From: Algibacillus agarilyticus
GTDB lineage: Bacteria > Pseudomonadota > Gammaproteobacteria > Enterobacterales > Alteromonadaceae
Length of the DNA stretch: 64,000 nt
Assembly (NCBI RefSeq): GCF_003286125.1
Contig: NZ_QMED01000002.1
Span: 62,001 to 126,000, forward strand
Reading direction: 5' to 3'
Shown: piece by piece, positions 43,401 to 52,004 of the stretch
Numbering within the stretch: the first letter of the stretch is position 1
How the letters are laid out: each line of letters starts with the position of its first letter
The notes under the pieces: generated by a model
Told to the model about the DNA's origin: nothing
Databases searched by the model: none
What the model saw: only the letters and a program-made list of their open reading frames with translations
Translations under genes and position numbers: made by a program

Positions 43401-44310
43401 TATCAAGCGGCTTACTAGATGCATCTAACGGGTCTGAGTTATTCGCTATTTCATCGACATCAGAATACCCATCGGCATCATCATCGGTATCGGCATTATT
43501 GCCCATACCATCGCCATCAGTATCCGTAGTTTCAGCAGCATCATTCGGGAAGGCATCTACATTATCATTAACCCCATCATCATCTGAATCGGCTTTTAAT
43601 GGGTTCGTGTTATTGGTGGCTTCATTTGTATCTGAAACACCATCATTATCGTCATCGGTATCTGCATTATTACCGGTACCATCACCATCGGTATCGACTG
43701 TTTCAGCAGGGTCATTCGGAAAGGCATCTACATTATCATTAGACCCATCATCATCTGAATCAGCTTTTAATGAGTTGGTGTTATTGGTGGCTTCGTCCAC
43801 ATCTGAAACACCGTCGTTGTCATCATCAGTATCGGCGTTATCACCCGTACCATCATTGTCGGTATCTACTGTTTCTGTTGCATCATTCGGAAATTCATCA
43901 ACATTATCATTAACCCCATCATCATCTGAATCAGCTTTTAATGGGTTGGTATTATTGGTGGCTTCATCAACATCAGAGACGCCATCATTATCATCATCAG
44001 GGTCTGTTGCATCTGAAATAAAATCGTTATCGGTATCGGTGGGTTTACTAGCGGCACTGAGCGGGTCTGAGTTTGAGGCAACTTCATCACTATCGGCATA
44101 TCCATCACCATCATCGTCCGTATCTGCGTTGTTACCTATACCATCTTTATCTGTGTCAAGCGTTTCACTGGCGTCATTTGGAAAAGCATCTTCAACATCA
44201 ATCACACCATCATTATCTGCATCAGCAGGGTCATCACTGCCCCCACAAGCCGATAAGGCAAAACAAGACGCTATAACAGTTGCTAATAGCGTTTTATTAA
44301 ACGGTCGCAT
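40405..44310 (-). CDS. TSP3-repeat lipoprotein with Ig-like domains
   Basis: This 1301-residue surface lipoprotein has lipobox LSAC (Cys22). About residues 28-400 are Asp-rich repeats such as DTDDDNDGVSDVDEATNNTN, typical of thrombospondin type 3 calcium-binding repeats. Next comes a carboxypeptidase-regulatory-like segment (SGAAISGAVVDISIFN), a central region of unknown fold, another regulatory-like domain near residue 920, and at the C-terminus two or three Ig/PKD/cadherin-like domains (NQAPQVEIWGDD, NLPDIVSVQID). No catalytic motif was recognised. Such proteins often act in adhesion or in binding polysaccharides, but that is not shown here. It heads a probable three-gene operon divergent from the TPR lipoprotein. 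Confidence 0.85.
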   Translation of the reverse strand: MRPFNKTLLATVIASCFALSACGGSDDPADADNDGVIDVEDAFPNDASETLDTDKDGIGNNADTDDDGDGYADSDEVASNSDPLSAASKPTDTDNDFISDATDPDDDNDGVSDVDEATNNTNPLKADSDDDGVNDNVDEFPNDATETVDTDNDGTGDNADTDDDNDGVSDVDEATNNTNSLKADSDDDGSNDNVDAFPNDPAETVDTDGDGTGNNADTDDDNDGVSDTNEATNNTNPLKADSDDDGVNDNVDAFPNDAAETTDTDGDGMGNNADTDDDADGYSDVDEIANNSDPLDASSKPLDTDGDFIPNSSDPDDDNDGVSDVDEAKNNSDPLLVDTDSDGTNDDVDKFPADPAETVDNDNDGVGDNADTDDDNDGIPDTVEVAAGLDPFDAADAALDSDGDSVSNLDEYNAGTSITVANASVSGVIIAGSVKSGSTSGAAISGAVVDISIFNTAGNVIATQSSSTGANGNYQVRIADQVLVEQPNLHNSFQVSVSKKGFAQGVFKADSTKKSGQQISLNAALQPVATKTVKVKTDTAVTASDGVRKLKFGLFKRKSSGQVSLLAGEEYQAAKIAADGDVSNMLTAEIPFAFLPDDLEKVTIESGYFNPNSEKDRNAFPGDFVATGNTENQGVGITLEPDSANAAAEDDEEYRLISSVFAALKISDQDGNNLTLDDSAATAADGDPVITLAVPTDSYSTIVRDQDASMTGVQVPIYVYNDGWKFVGNATLVIDLGVGVTEYQSSGFGLYEGALVPTVDSVIGGNLYAYIEIVDGNDWLQWVNVDWPILAANEETINSVCFEGSVVYESGSDEPEAFAGYVDIQLPDGGYEWNYVEESDFRHDTLTSETGTPDDWLFNIWNEKTNDYESIDKPFDTIVVNDDTGENCNDFGQIVLSNPFRCKIEGSITNSAGAPAEWLYVQASNTSSDYFNYAYSNDSGMYSINVPCDEAVTLQPGFDESAATNRTVTSTQGKLTVNFVLENQAPQVEIWGDDEADSAEAITLNYWTFDADGNDVSVVPTCDKTCDVSVVDGDSLAFSAQEGGTYTISLVATDDASLSKSARTSWEVEVFSAENNLPDIVSVQIDSAVYASPSVINHAVSFENSLSVNIDVFADDVDGDDLTYSWQGCTSTSPLCTLSDVIAGETYNVTVEVSDGIGFAQSQQMAIFVKPDGLPTITYLYADAVNTPSADGVSTAAITLAASATDDKAKYKPANDSIPKLVPTWSIMQLANADGTLSTPMAVALDSFTVSNQKVVINAGQLPVGRYTVTYTVSDSVNDDTVSKSTNFSVITNDSAVVIIE
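43180..44230 (-). repeat. Asp-rich TSP3-type repeat region
   Basis: The coding sequence repeats with a period of about 171 bp (57 residues), for example units with NTNPLKADSDDDG and FPNDATETVDTD. Three units are close copies and the flanking ones are more diverged. Spurious long open frames on the plus strand across this stretch result from the repeat bias. Confidence 0.8.
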
Positions 44311-44606
44311 ACATTCTCCTTAATCTTCAAAATTATTATTATTTTGTAAATTCACAATGCTAATTTAAATTGGTTTAAATCAGTATTAGTACAATTCTCA
44401 ATAAATTCAAAAATTAAATCAAAAAACCTATAAATAAAAAATCTTTATAAACAACAGCATACCAAGAGCTTATTTTTTAAGTGACTGTTTTTTATACACT
44501 TTACAATTTAATTATTATTAACATTTTTTAAACATTTTATATTGCTTTTTACAGAATTACGGCAATGCTTATATGGTAGTAATTAAAAAGCATATAGGTG
44601 ATTAAA
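44311..44606. other. Divergent intergenic region
   Basis: This very AT-rich spacer of about 300 bp separates the TSP3 lipoprotein gene from the TPR lipoprotein gene and should hold both promoters. Several TATAAT-like words are possible, but none could be chosen over the others. AGGTG at 44596-44600 is the ribosome binding site of the plus-strand gene. Confidence 0.4.
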
Positions 44607-45791
44607 ATGAGAATGTGGCTTAGAGCAGAAAGAGTGCGTGTATTCATTCAAATAATCACAAGCTTGATGTTAGTAACAGGGTGCAGTCAATTACCAAACC
44701 ATCTCAATACAAAACTAGATAAGCAATTACTGGCAGATCATCAATTTGATGATCCCAATTATTATTATATTGAGTCGCGGAACGATATTTTTGAGCTCGA
44801 CAACAATATTGCTTTCGCCATAAAGAAAAAAATGGCGCAAACCAATAGTTACCAAAAAAAAGTTAATATTTTAATTGAGGAGATTGTTGGCAAACCCAAC
44901 GAAGATATAAAATACAGTGCTACCGCCGATTTAACGGCTACTCAAGCTTATCAAAACAAAACCGCTAATTGCCTTTCATTATCAATTATGGCTTACGCGA
45001 TGGCTAAAACGGCCAACTTAAAAGTACATCTACAAGAAGTTAAAGTACCTGAGTTATGGTCTGATCGTGAAGGTAATAAACTTGCCAATGGCCATGTTAA
45101 TCTAAAAATAGTTGCGACTAAGTTTAGCAGCACAACAGAGCTATTTAGCTATTCAAAAGAAATAGATTTTGCCCCCAATTTAGACAATAAAAGATACCCT
45201 CGAATCAGTTTATCTGAAGCGCAAGTACAAGCGATGTTTTACAACAACAAAGCGGCATCGGCTTTAATCGCGGGTGACTTAAATTATGCTTATCATTATT
45301 TAAGACAAGCTATTGAATTACATCCAAATGATTCACCAACTTGGTCTAATTTAGGTCTGTTATATAAACGCAAAGAAATGGTGGCAATGGCAGAAAAAGC
45401 CTACAACCAAGCACTGAAATTAGACCCAACTAATTTAACGGTTTATGACAATTTAGCCGCGTTATATACCGAAATAGGACGAGAGGATAAAGCAGAAGAA
45501 ATATACGCGTCGTTAAATAAAAAACGCTATACCAATCCTTACTTTCATCAATTAAAAGGAGATTTAGCAGTTGAAGACGGTGATTTTATGTTAGCGATTA
45601 AGCATTACAAAAAAGCGATAAGACTGAATAATAAAGTAGATAGTTTTTACTTTAATTTAGCCCAAGCTTATTACAGCTTAGGCGATAAATCACAAACTAA
45701 ACATTACTTGAGTAAAGCAAAGCGATATGCCGAATTCAACGATATGTCATCTCAATATCAAGCTAAAATAGATGTGCTCAATCAATTATAA
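44607..45791 (+). CDS. Lipoprotein with transglutaminase-like and TPR domains
   Basis: This 394-residue protein has an N-terminal lipoprotein signal (lipobox VTGC, Cys26). A transglutaminase-like segment follows, with Cys122 (NKTANCLSLS) and His163 (NGHVNLK) in the order expected for a Cys-His catalytic pair. From about residue 215 there are five TPR repeats (for example AEKAYNQALKLDPTNLTVYDNLAALY). It probably sits in an envelope membrane, facing the periplasm. The ATG at 44607 is chosen over the GTG at 44598 because AGGTG lies six bases before it. Whether the transglutaminase-like domain is active is unknown. Confidence 0.82.
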   Translation: MRMWLRAERVRVFIQIITSLMLVTGCSQLPNHLNTKLDKQLLADHQFDDPNYYYIESRNDIFELDNNIAFAIKKKMAQTNSYQKKVNILIEEIVGKPNEDIKYSATADLTATQAYQNKTANCLSLSIMAYAMAKTANLKVHLQEVKVPELWSDREGNKLANGHVNLKIVATKFSSTTELFSYSKEIDFAPNLDNKRYPRISLSEAQVQAMFYNNKAASALIAGDLNYAYHYLRQAIELHPNDSPTWSNLGLLYKRKEMVAMAEKAYNQALKLDPTNLTVYDNLAALYTEIGREDKAEEIYASLNKKRYTNPYFHQLKGDLAVEDGDFMLAIKHYKKAIRLNNKVDSFYFNLAQAYYSLGDKSQTKHYLSKAKRYAEFNDMSSQYQAKIDVLNQL

Positions 45792-45856
45792 AATTTGAGC
45801 ACCATGATTTAAGAGAATGGCTGACCAAAACCAATTATTAAACCAATAACGCTTAA

Positions 45857-46034
45857 TATACAGTCAAAGCGATCGGAGTTTAGGGAGTTCTGTCAAGCTT
45901 CGAGACGCCATGAGCATATGCTCTACTATGTGATTGGGGCCGCCTAAATGGATTTAGGTGTTAGAACGACGCAGGAGCCAAAGTCGAGAGTAAGCACTGA
46001 CAATGAACCATAAAACCTGAGCGAGAAGACTATA
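45857..46034 (+). repeat. Palindromic interspersed repeat, copy 1 (long form)
   Basis: This copy spans about 178 bp. It shares both ends and most internal sequence with copies at 51846-51974 and 63554-63682 but carries 47 extra bases (45941-45987), which include a small hairpin CCTAAATGGATTTAGG. The ends are imperfect inverted repeats (TATA..GTC and GACTATA). The internal palindrome GAGCATATGCTC is conserved. No open frame is present. Confidence 0.85.
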
Positions 46035-46218
46035 CATACGTATGCATTAGCAACATGCATTTGAATACGTATGCACAGACTTATATTCCACGCAAAAATC
46101 ACTATCATAACCACATGAAAAATAAGTCAAACTCATTAGCGAGCTATTAACAAATAGCCACGTTATTATCTGGGTTTACACGCTTATTTCGCATACTTCC
46201 CCCTGTTGGTTGTGTTTG

Positions 46219-46262
46219 CTCTTGCCGGGATCTTTAACCTTTTAACTCGGCAAGAGTTTTTT
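46219..46262 (+). terminator. Strong plus-strand terminator without an adjacent gene
   Basis: Arms CTCTTGCCG and CGGCAAGAG are followed by TTTTTT on the plus strand. The nearest plus-strand gene ends 430 bp upstream, with repeat copy 1 in between, so this may end a long 3' UTR or a small RNA. Confidence 0.8.
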
Positions 46263-46294
46263 ACTTTCCACCCTCGAGTCACTCATAAAATTAA

Positions 46295-46672
46295 TTAAGA
46301 CTGTGGCTCATCAATAATCGCTTCATGATAATGCTGTTTAATTTTCTTTAATTCTTTTAAAACCGCCATAATTTGTTCATCATCTTTTGACGCGACCGCT
46401 GTGGCTAATTTAGCTAAACACGCTTCTATCTTAGTTAAACCTTCATCAAATTGTTCTTGGTCATCTGGTCTTACTTTCTGCAATTTTGCGATCGCAATAT
46501 GCTCTTGCAATAAAGCTAACCCAGCTTCTTTATCTTCATGCGCTTGGGCTTTAACAATGGTTTTTATGCCTTTGGCCATCCCCTGCATTGAATCTTGTAA
46601 AGGTGTGGTGCGGCTACACGCAACTAAACCTGCTATCACAATAAAAAAGATGATCTTACTTGCTTTAAACAT
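46295..46672 (-). CDS. Cytochrome b562-like lipoprotein
   Basis: This 125-residue protein has a lipobox LVAC (Cys19) and a helical body that resembles soluble cytochrome b562, a periplasmic four-helix bundle that binds heme non-covalently. Candidate heme ligands are at the expected places: Met29 (LQDSMQGM, first helix) and His116 (KQHYHEAI, last helix). No CXXCH motif is present. It is immediately downstream of polB on the same strand. Family assignment is by resemblance; heme binding is inferred. Confidence 0.7.
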   Translation of the reverse strand: MFKASKIIFFIVIAGLVACSRTTPLQDSMQGMAKGIKTIVKAQAHEDKEAGLALLQEHIAIAKLQKVRPDDQEQFDEGLTKIEACLAKLATAVASKDDEQIMAVLKELKKIKQHYHEAIIDEPQS

Positions 46673-46691
46673 AATATCCTCGAAGGTTAAT

Positions 46692-49079
46692 TTAAAATAA
46701 ACTCAGTTGTCGATTAAGTACTTTTTGAAATGATAAATCGATAAAAGGCAGTATACCATCCGCAATGGGTAATAATTGCTTATCAATGTAATGCTGATAA
46801 TCCAAAGGGGCATTTTTATATTCCGTGGTTTGCGGCCCTTGTGTTGTGATCACATATTCAACCCACGCTTTATTCTGGTATTGTAAAGGAAACGAGCGTT
46901 TCTTATTTTCTTCATCAGCCATACGGGCTGCTTTAACTTGCGGCGGCACATTTTTAACATAGTCGGCCAAGTTACGTCGTAAACGTTTTCGGTAAGCTAA
47001 TAAATGATCTTTCTCACCTTTAAGTGTCGCGGCAACAATATCTTGGATATATTGTCTTGGATCTTGGCCACTAAAAACAAGCTCGTATAAATGCAATTGA
47101 AATTCTTTTGCTAAAGCGGTCCAATCACTTCTTACTGTTTCAAGCCCTTTGAATACCAACTTAATATTGCCCTGCTTATCAATCACAGTGCCAGCATAAC
47201 GTTTTTTACTACCGGCTTCAGAACCTCTAATCGTTGGCATTAAAAAGCGTCGGAAATGTGTCTCAAATTCAATTTCAAGATAACAGGGCAAATCAAACTC
47301 TTGGCTTAATTTATCTTGCCATTTTTGATTAATTAATTGAGCTAATTCATTACCCAGCTTTTGTATTTTTTCAGGGTCGGATTCATCTTTTAACCAAACA
47401 AAAGTTGAATCTGTATCGCCGTAAATAACATCATATCCCTGTGCTTCAATCCAGGTCGCGGTTTGCTGCATTATTTCATGGCCGCGCATCGTAATTGAGC
47501 TAGCCAAACGCGTATCATAAAAACGGCACCCACCCGATCCCAACACCCCATAAAAACTGTTCATTAAAATTTTGATGGCTTGCGATCGTGGTGCATCTTG
47601 ATGGCGCTTAGCCTGATCGCGCTGCTGCCATAAGGTATCGATAATATCGGGCAAAAAATGCTTATCACGCGAAAATTTTGCCCCTTTAAAGCCTTCAATG
47701 GCTGAATCAGGGCTTTTTAAACCTTCAATCAAACCCAAAGGGTCGATTTTATAAGTTCGAATAATAGAAGGATAAAGGCTTTTGAAATCAAGCACTAAGA
47801 CATTGTCATACAAACCAGGTTTAGAATTCATGACATAACCACCAGGGCTCGCTAACCCGCCATCTAATGGCAAATTAGGCGCAACATACCCTGCTCTATG
47901 CAATTTAGGTAAGTAGACATGAGTAAAGGCAGCAACCGAACCACCAACTCGATCCAATTCTAAGCCGGTGAGTTGGCTACGAAAAATAAGAAAATCTAAG
48001 ATCTGTGTATGGTTGAAAATATCGGTAACTAACTGACAATCTTCTAGGTTATATTCGGCTAATTTAAGTTTATTATGATTAAAGTCATGCGTAATATGTT
48101 CAACACGATTCGTCACATCTTCAATTTTTTTACCGCGCTCTAATAACGTTTGTGCAACCGATTCTAAACTAAAGCTATCAAAGTGATAAGTGGCGGTTTT
48201 TAATGCATCAATGCCATCAATAACCACACGCCCAGGCAACGTAACAAAGCCTTGATGTGTGGCATTGCGATTTTCACGCCAAGTAGCATACTGATGATCA
48301 CGCCCTAATTTTAATTTGAGTTTGTGTAATTCAGCGCGTTTTAGTAATAACTTAAAATCAAAATTAACAACATTCCAACCAATAATAATATCCGGATCAA
48401 TATGAGTTAAATGTAGCTCAAGCGCTTGTAATAAGGCTTTTTCGTTCTCAACCCAAAAAATTTGTAACGATTCTGGCGGATGAATAATATCAACACTCGG
48501 TTCAATATCGTACGCTTCAGGATTGCCAATCATCAAGACACGTTTTATGCCGCAACCCTGTAAACCAATAGAATATAATTCACCTTGCATCGAGCATTCA
48601 ATATCAAGTGATAACATAGTCAAGGGGACAACACATTCCGTTGGTTTTAACTTAACGTTTGTCCATTCAGAAAACTGCAAATCAACGCGTTCATTACCAA
48701 CAAAAGCAATACCCGCATGCACAAAACGCTCTATCAAAAAGCGATTTTCTAAACGCACATCATCTTCAAATAATTCAATATTGTGTTTTTTTAACAACCG
48801 AAAGGCTTTGTTATGATCGCGAATAAATTGAAAATACAAACCACCGACTAATACATCGTCAAAGGTAGATAATGTTAACGGGTCATAACGATATAAAATG
48901 TGATGGCGAGCAAGAAGAGAGGCAACTTGCTTATGATCGCGTTGCGCAACAAAAAAAACAGGTTGTTGATTATCAACAACCAATTTAACCGGACCGTTAA
49001 GTGTTTTTAGCCACAACACAATTTGTGTGCCAGTCGGGGTATCATGACTTTGTCTTGTTAATAAAAAACCTTGCTGCAC
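46692..49079 (-). CDS. polB: DNA polymerase II (family B)
   Basis: This is a family B DNA polymerase used in DNA repair and translesion synthesis. It aligns with E. coli Pol II over its whole length. The exonuclease domain shows LSLDIECSMQGELYSIGL and IIGWNVVNFDFKLL. The polymerase domain shows DFKSLYPSIIRTY, KILMNSFYGVLG and the catalytic YGDTDST. The C-terminal end RQLSLF matches clamp-binding tails. The start is uncertain: GTG at 49079 matches the E. coli N-terminus (then QQGFLLTR), while TTG at 49094 is also possible, and neither has a ribosome binding site. No LexA box (CTGT-N8-ACAG) was found upstream. Confidence 0.96.
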   Translation of the reverse strand: MQQGFLLTRQSHDTPTGTQIVLWLKTLNGPVKLVVDNQQPVFFVAQRDHKQVASLLARHHILYRYDPLTLSTFDDVLVGGLYFQFIRDHNKAFRLLKKHNIELFEDDVRLENRFLIERFVHAGIAFVGNERVDLQFSEWTNVKLKPTECVVPLTMLSLDIECSMQGELYSIGLQGCGIKRVLMIGNPEAYDIEPSVDIIHPPESLQIFWVENEKALLQALELHLTHIDPDIIIGWNVVNFDFKLLLKRAELHKLKLKLGRDHQYATWRENRNATHQGFVTLPGRVVIDGIDALKTATYHFDSFSLESVAQTLLERGKKIEDVTNRVEHITHDFNHNKLKLAEYNLEDCQLVTDIFNHTQILDFLIFRSQLTGLELDRVGGSVAAFTHVYLPKLHRAGYVAPNLPLDGGLASPGGYVMNSKPGLYDNVLVLDFKSLYPSIIRTYKIDPLGLIEGLKSPDSAIEGFKGAKFSRDKHFLPDIIDTLWQQRDQAKRHQDAPRSQAIKILMNSFYGVLGSGGCRFYDTRLASSITMRGHEIMQQTATWIEAQGYDVIYGDTDSTFVWLKDESDPEKIQKLGNELAQLINQKWQDKLSQEFDLPCYLEIEFETHFRRFLMPTIRGSEAGSKKRYAGTVIDKQGNIKLVFKGLETVRSDWTALAKEFQLHLYELVFSGQDPRQYIQDIVAATLKGEKDHLLAYRKRLRRNLADYVKNVPPQVKAARMADEENKKRSFPLQYQNKAWVEYVITTQGPQTTEYKNAPLDYQHYIDKQLLPIADGILPFIDLSFQKVLNRQLSLF

Positions 49080-49094
49080 AACAAAAAAACACAA

Positions 49095-49466
49095 AAGTAA
49101 GTTAGCTCGATTATATACCGAATCGACAAGGTATACACATCAATATAAACCCCGCATCTAGGTTGTTTTTAACGCAATTTAAAATTACATCACAAAAGTA
49201 ATGTTAAATACGTCTCAGAATTAAATATCCGCGTTGCACAATTAAAAAATATGTCGATAATCCACATTTCTTACACATTACCCCCTTAGAGTTGAAAATA
49301 ACAAAAGAATAACACCATTTAAAAAAGACATTTAAAAACAACAGGATGAATTTATTTTTTCATAAATAAAGTAATAGACGTTCGCCAAAAAATTAACCAC
49401 TTAAATATAAAGATTTATATTTAAACAATAAAATTATTGGATTAAACAAAAAAAAGGATAAACACA
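49095..49466. other. Divergent intergenic region, polB and RND gene
   Basis: This AT-rich spacer holds both promoters. On the minus strand TATAAT (49110-49115) is a candidate polB -10 and would give a leader of only about 10-25 bases. On the plus strand AAGGA (49453-49457) is the ribosome binding site of the exporter gene. No operator was recognised. Confidence 0.45.
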
Positions 49467-51821
49467 ATGGGATTCGGTTGGGTTCACAAACAACGTTGGG
49501 CACTATTAATACTGAGTATTATACTCGTAAGTTTTGTAGGAGCTGGGGCTAAAAATTTAGTCCAAACGGCTGACTATAAAGTTTACTTTGAAAGTAACGA
49601 TAAAGATTTACTCGCTTCTGAAGCCTTAAGTAACAGTTACAGTAAAAGTGACAATATACTTTTTGTTATCGCCCCAAAATCAGGCAACATCTTTAGTCAA
49701 AAAACACTAACTCTACTCGCTAACCTCACAGAGTCGAGTTGGCAAATCCCTTATTCAACCCGTGTTGATTCAATTATCAACTACCAACACAGTTACGCTG
49801 AAGGTGATGATTTAATCATCGAAGATTTAGTCAATATAAATAAAGTCGCGAATAAACCCTATTTGCAACAAGTCAAAAACACCGCATTAAATGAACCTAA
49901 TTTAGTTAACCGATTAATATCTAAAAAAGGGGATGTCAGTGCTGTTAATGTCACGATTAACTTTACGCCAGGGCAAGTTGACACGCAAACCAGAGAGGTC
50001 GTTGCTTATGCTCGTAAAATAGCAGACCAAATCCGTCAAGCATCACCCGATGTTCAGGTTCACTTAACTGGCATTGTTATGATGAATAATGCATTTCCCG
50101 AAACATCCGAAAAAGACGGCGCCACACTTATCCCCTTAATGTTGATACTTATATTAATTGGTTTATTTTTACTACTCAGATCGTTTTCAGCCGTCATTGC
50201 CAGTTTAACAATCATCTTGCTTTCAATTGTCGCTGCAATGGGATTTGCAGGCTTTATTGGCTATAAAATCAACCCAGTTTCTGGCGCTGCTCCTATTATT
50301 ATCTTAACCATCGCCGTTGCTGACTGTGTGCACATCTTAATGAGTTACGTTAATAATTTACGTAATAAAAAACAGCCTAAGCCACAAGCAATTCAAGAAG
50401 CCATGGCCGTCAATGTAAAGCCCGTGTTACTCACAACCTTAAGTACAGCAATCGGCTTTTTAACCATGAACTTTAGTGAAGCTCCACCTTTTAGAGAACT
50501 GGGTAATATAGCAGCGGTAGGCATAATAGCTGCGTGCATCTTATCTTTAACCCTGCTTCCCGCTTTACTCAATATTTTACCCATTAAACATAAACAAACG
50601 GCTAAACCGCAAAACAAATGGCTAAACAGTGCAATGAACGCTTGCGCTAAACTGGTATTGAAAAAGTATAATTTAGTATTAGGTTTAGGTTTATCGGCCG
50701 CTATTTTAATTGCCAGTGGTGCAATGAAAAATGAATTAAACGAAGATTTTATTCGCTACTTTGATGAAAGTTTTGAAGTGAGAGTTGCCACCGAATTTAC
50801 ACTTGAAAATTTAACGGGGATCAATATTGTTGAATACGACATAAAAGCCACCGCTAAAGGCCAAATAGTTCAACCCGCTTATTTAAATAACCTAGATAAA
50901 TTTACGGCTTGGCTTTATCAACAACCTGAAGTTATTCATGTTAATACGTTCAGCGACACCATTAAGCGCCTAAATAAAAATATTAACCAGGATGATCCGG
51001 CTTTTTATCAGATCCCAAGCGATCATCAACTAACAGCACAGCTGGTATTATTATACGAAACATCACTCCCTTTTGGCTTAGGCATTACCGACCGCGTTAA
51101 ACTCGATAAATCAGCAACACGTTTAACCGTAACCTTAAATGACATTACCAATAACGAGCTTCTGGCTTTTGAGCAACGCTCACAAACATGGATGCAACAA
51201 AATTTGCCTGCAACCATGCATGCCCAAGGTCTAGGTTGGTCAGTTATGTTTGGGGGTATTGCGCAAAAAAATATTACCTCTATGTTAAATGCGACTTTAT
51301 TAGCGGTGTTCATGATAAGTGTTGTGTTAATTCTGCCGTTTAAGTCAGTTCGCTTAGGCATATTAAGTATCATTCCAAATGTTCTACCGGCTTTAGTTGC
51401 ATTAGGCATTTGGGGCCTAACCGTAGGCATGATCGGATTAGCGGCTTCAATTATTACCGCTTTAACGTTTGGTATTGTTGTAGACGATAGCATCCATTTT
51501 ATAACTCGCTACATACGTAATCGCCGCGAATTAGGTTTACCGGCAAATGAAGCCATACAACAAACGTTTTTAACCGTTGGTAAAGCCATTGTTGTCACCT
51601 CTATTGTCTTAATTGCTGGCTTTTCAATGTTAGCGACTTCAGGTTTTAAAGTTAATAGCATAATAGGTTACCTGTCAGCACTGACTATCTTTATCGCACT
51701 CGTGATGGACTTATTCATTTTACCGGCTTTGCTTTACAAGCTTGACCCTTGGTTATTTAAAAGCACCACTCAATCAGAGCAATACAGTGAGCAATTAAAG
51801 CCCGAAACAAATGCACAATAA
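49467..51821 (+). CDS. RND/MMPL-type membrane transporter
   Basis: This 784-residue polytopic protein has two similar halves. Each has a membrane helix followed by a large periplasmic domain and then five membrane helices, the layout of RND/MMPL exporters. The paired Asp motifs in helix 4 and its counterpart are present (AVADCVHILMSYV and IVVDDSIHFITRYIRN). MMPL proteins often move lipids or lipopeptides out of the inner membrane. Position just upstream of the acyl-ligase/NRPS genes on the same strand suggests it exports their product, but repeat copy 2 and a hairpin lie between, so co-transcription is not certain. Confidence 0.88.
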   Translation: MGFGWVHKQRWALLILSIILVSFVGAGAKNLVQTADYKVYFESNDKDLLASEALSNSYSKSDNILFVIAPKSGNIFSQKTLTLLANLTESSWQIPYSTRVDSIINYQHSYAEGDDLIIEDLVNINKVANKPYLQQVKNTALNEPNLVNRLISKKGDVSAVNVTINFTPGQVDTQTREVVAYARKIADQIRQASPDVQVHLTGIVMMNNAFPETSEKDGATLIPLMLILILIGLFLLLRSFSAVIASLTIILLSIVAAMGFAGFIGYKINPVSGAAPIIILTIAVADCVHILMSYVNNLRNKKQPKPQAIQEAMAVNVKPVLLTTLSTAIGFLTMNFSEAPPFRELGNIAAVGIIAACILSLTLLPALLNILPIKHKQTAKPQNKWLNSAMNACAKLVLKKYNLVLGLGLSAAILIASGAMKNELNEDFIRYFDESFEVRVATEFTLENLTGINIVEYDIKATAKGQIVQPAYLNNLDKFTAWLYQQPEVIHVNTFSDTIKRLNKNINQDDPAFYQIPSDHQLTAQLVLLYETSLPFGLGITDRVKLDKSATRLTVTLNDITNNELLAFEQRSQTWMQQNLPATMHAQGLGWSVMFGGIAQKNITSMLNATLLAVFMISVVLILPFKSVRLGILSIIPNVLPALVALGIWGLTVGMIGLAASIITALTFGIVVDDSIHFITRYIRNRRELGLPANEAIQQTFLTVGKAIVVTSIVLIAGFSMLATSGFKVNSIIGYLSALTIFIALVMDLFILPALLYKLDPWLFKSTTQSEQYSEQLKPETNAQ

Positions 51822-51845
51822 TGAATGCCAAATTAAAAACCTATA

Positions 51846-51974
51846 TATAGTCAAAGCGATCAGGTTTTAGGGGAAGCTGTCAAGCTTCGAGACCCCATGA
51901 GCATATGCTCTACTATGTGATTGGGGCGAGTAAGCGCTGACAATGAACCATAAAACCTGAGCGAGAAGACTATA
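51846..51974 (+). repeat. Palindromic interspersed repeat, copy 2
   Basis: This 129-bp element begins TATAGTCAAAGCGATCAGG and ends GCGAGAAGACTATA. Its first 25 bases are nearly the reverse complement of its last 27, so it can fold into a long stem. It differs from copy 3 at three positions. It lies between the exporter gene and the fatty acyl-AMP ligase gene. Confidence 0.9.
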
Positions 51975-52004
51975 AATTCTAAAACTTAGTATTTTAAAGA
52001 CCCA

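Noticed and set aside
42923-44323. Long plus-strand open frame of 466 codons, Ser/Leu/Pro-rich
   Set aside because: It is the antisense of the Asp-rich TSP3 repeats. The repeat bias removes stops from the other strand, and the composition is unlike a real protein.
49095-49466. LexA box upstream of polB
   Set aside because: No CTGT-N8-ACAG motif could be found in the spacer.
51846-51974. Intact insertion sequence at the repeat copies
   Set aside because: The elements are too short and have no transposase frame; only a MITE-like or structural origin is possible.
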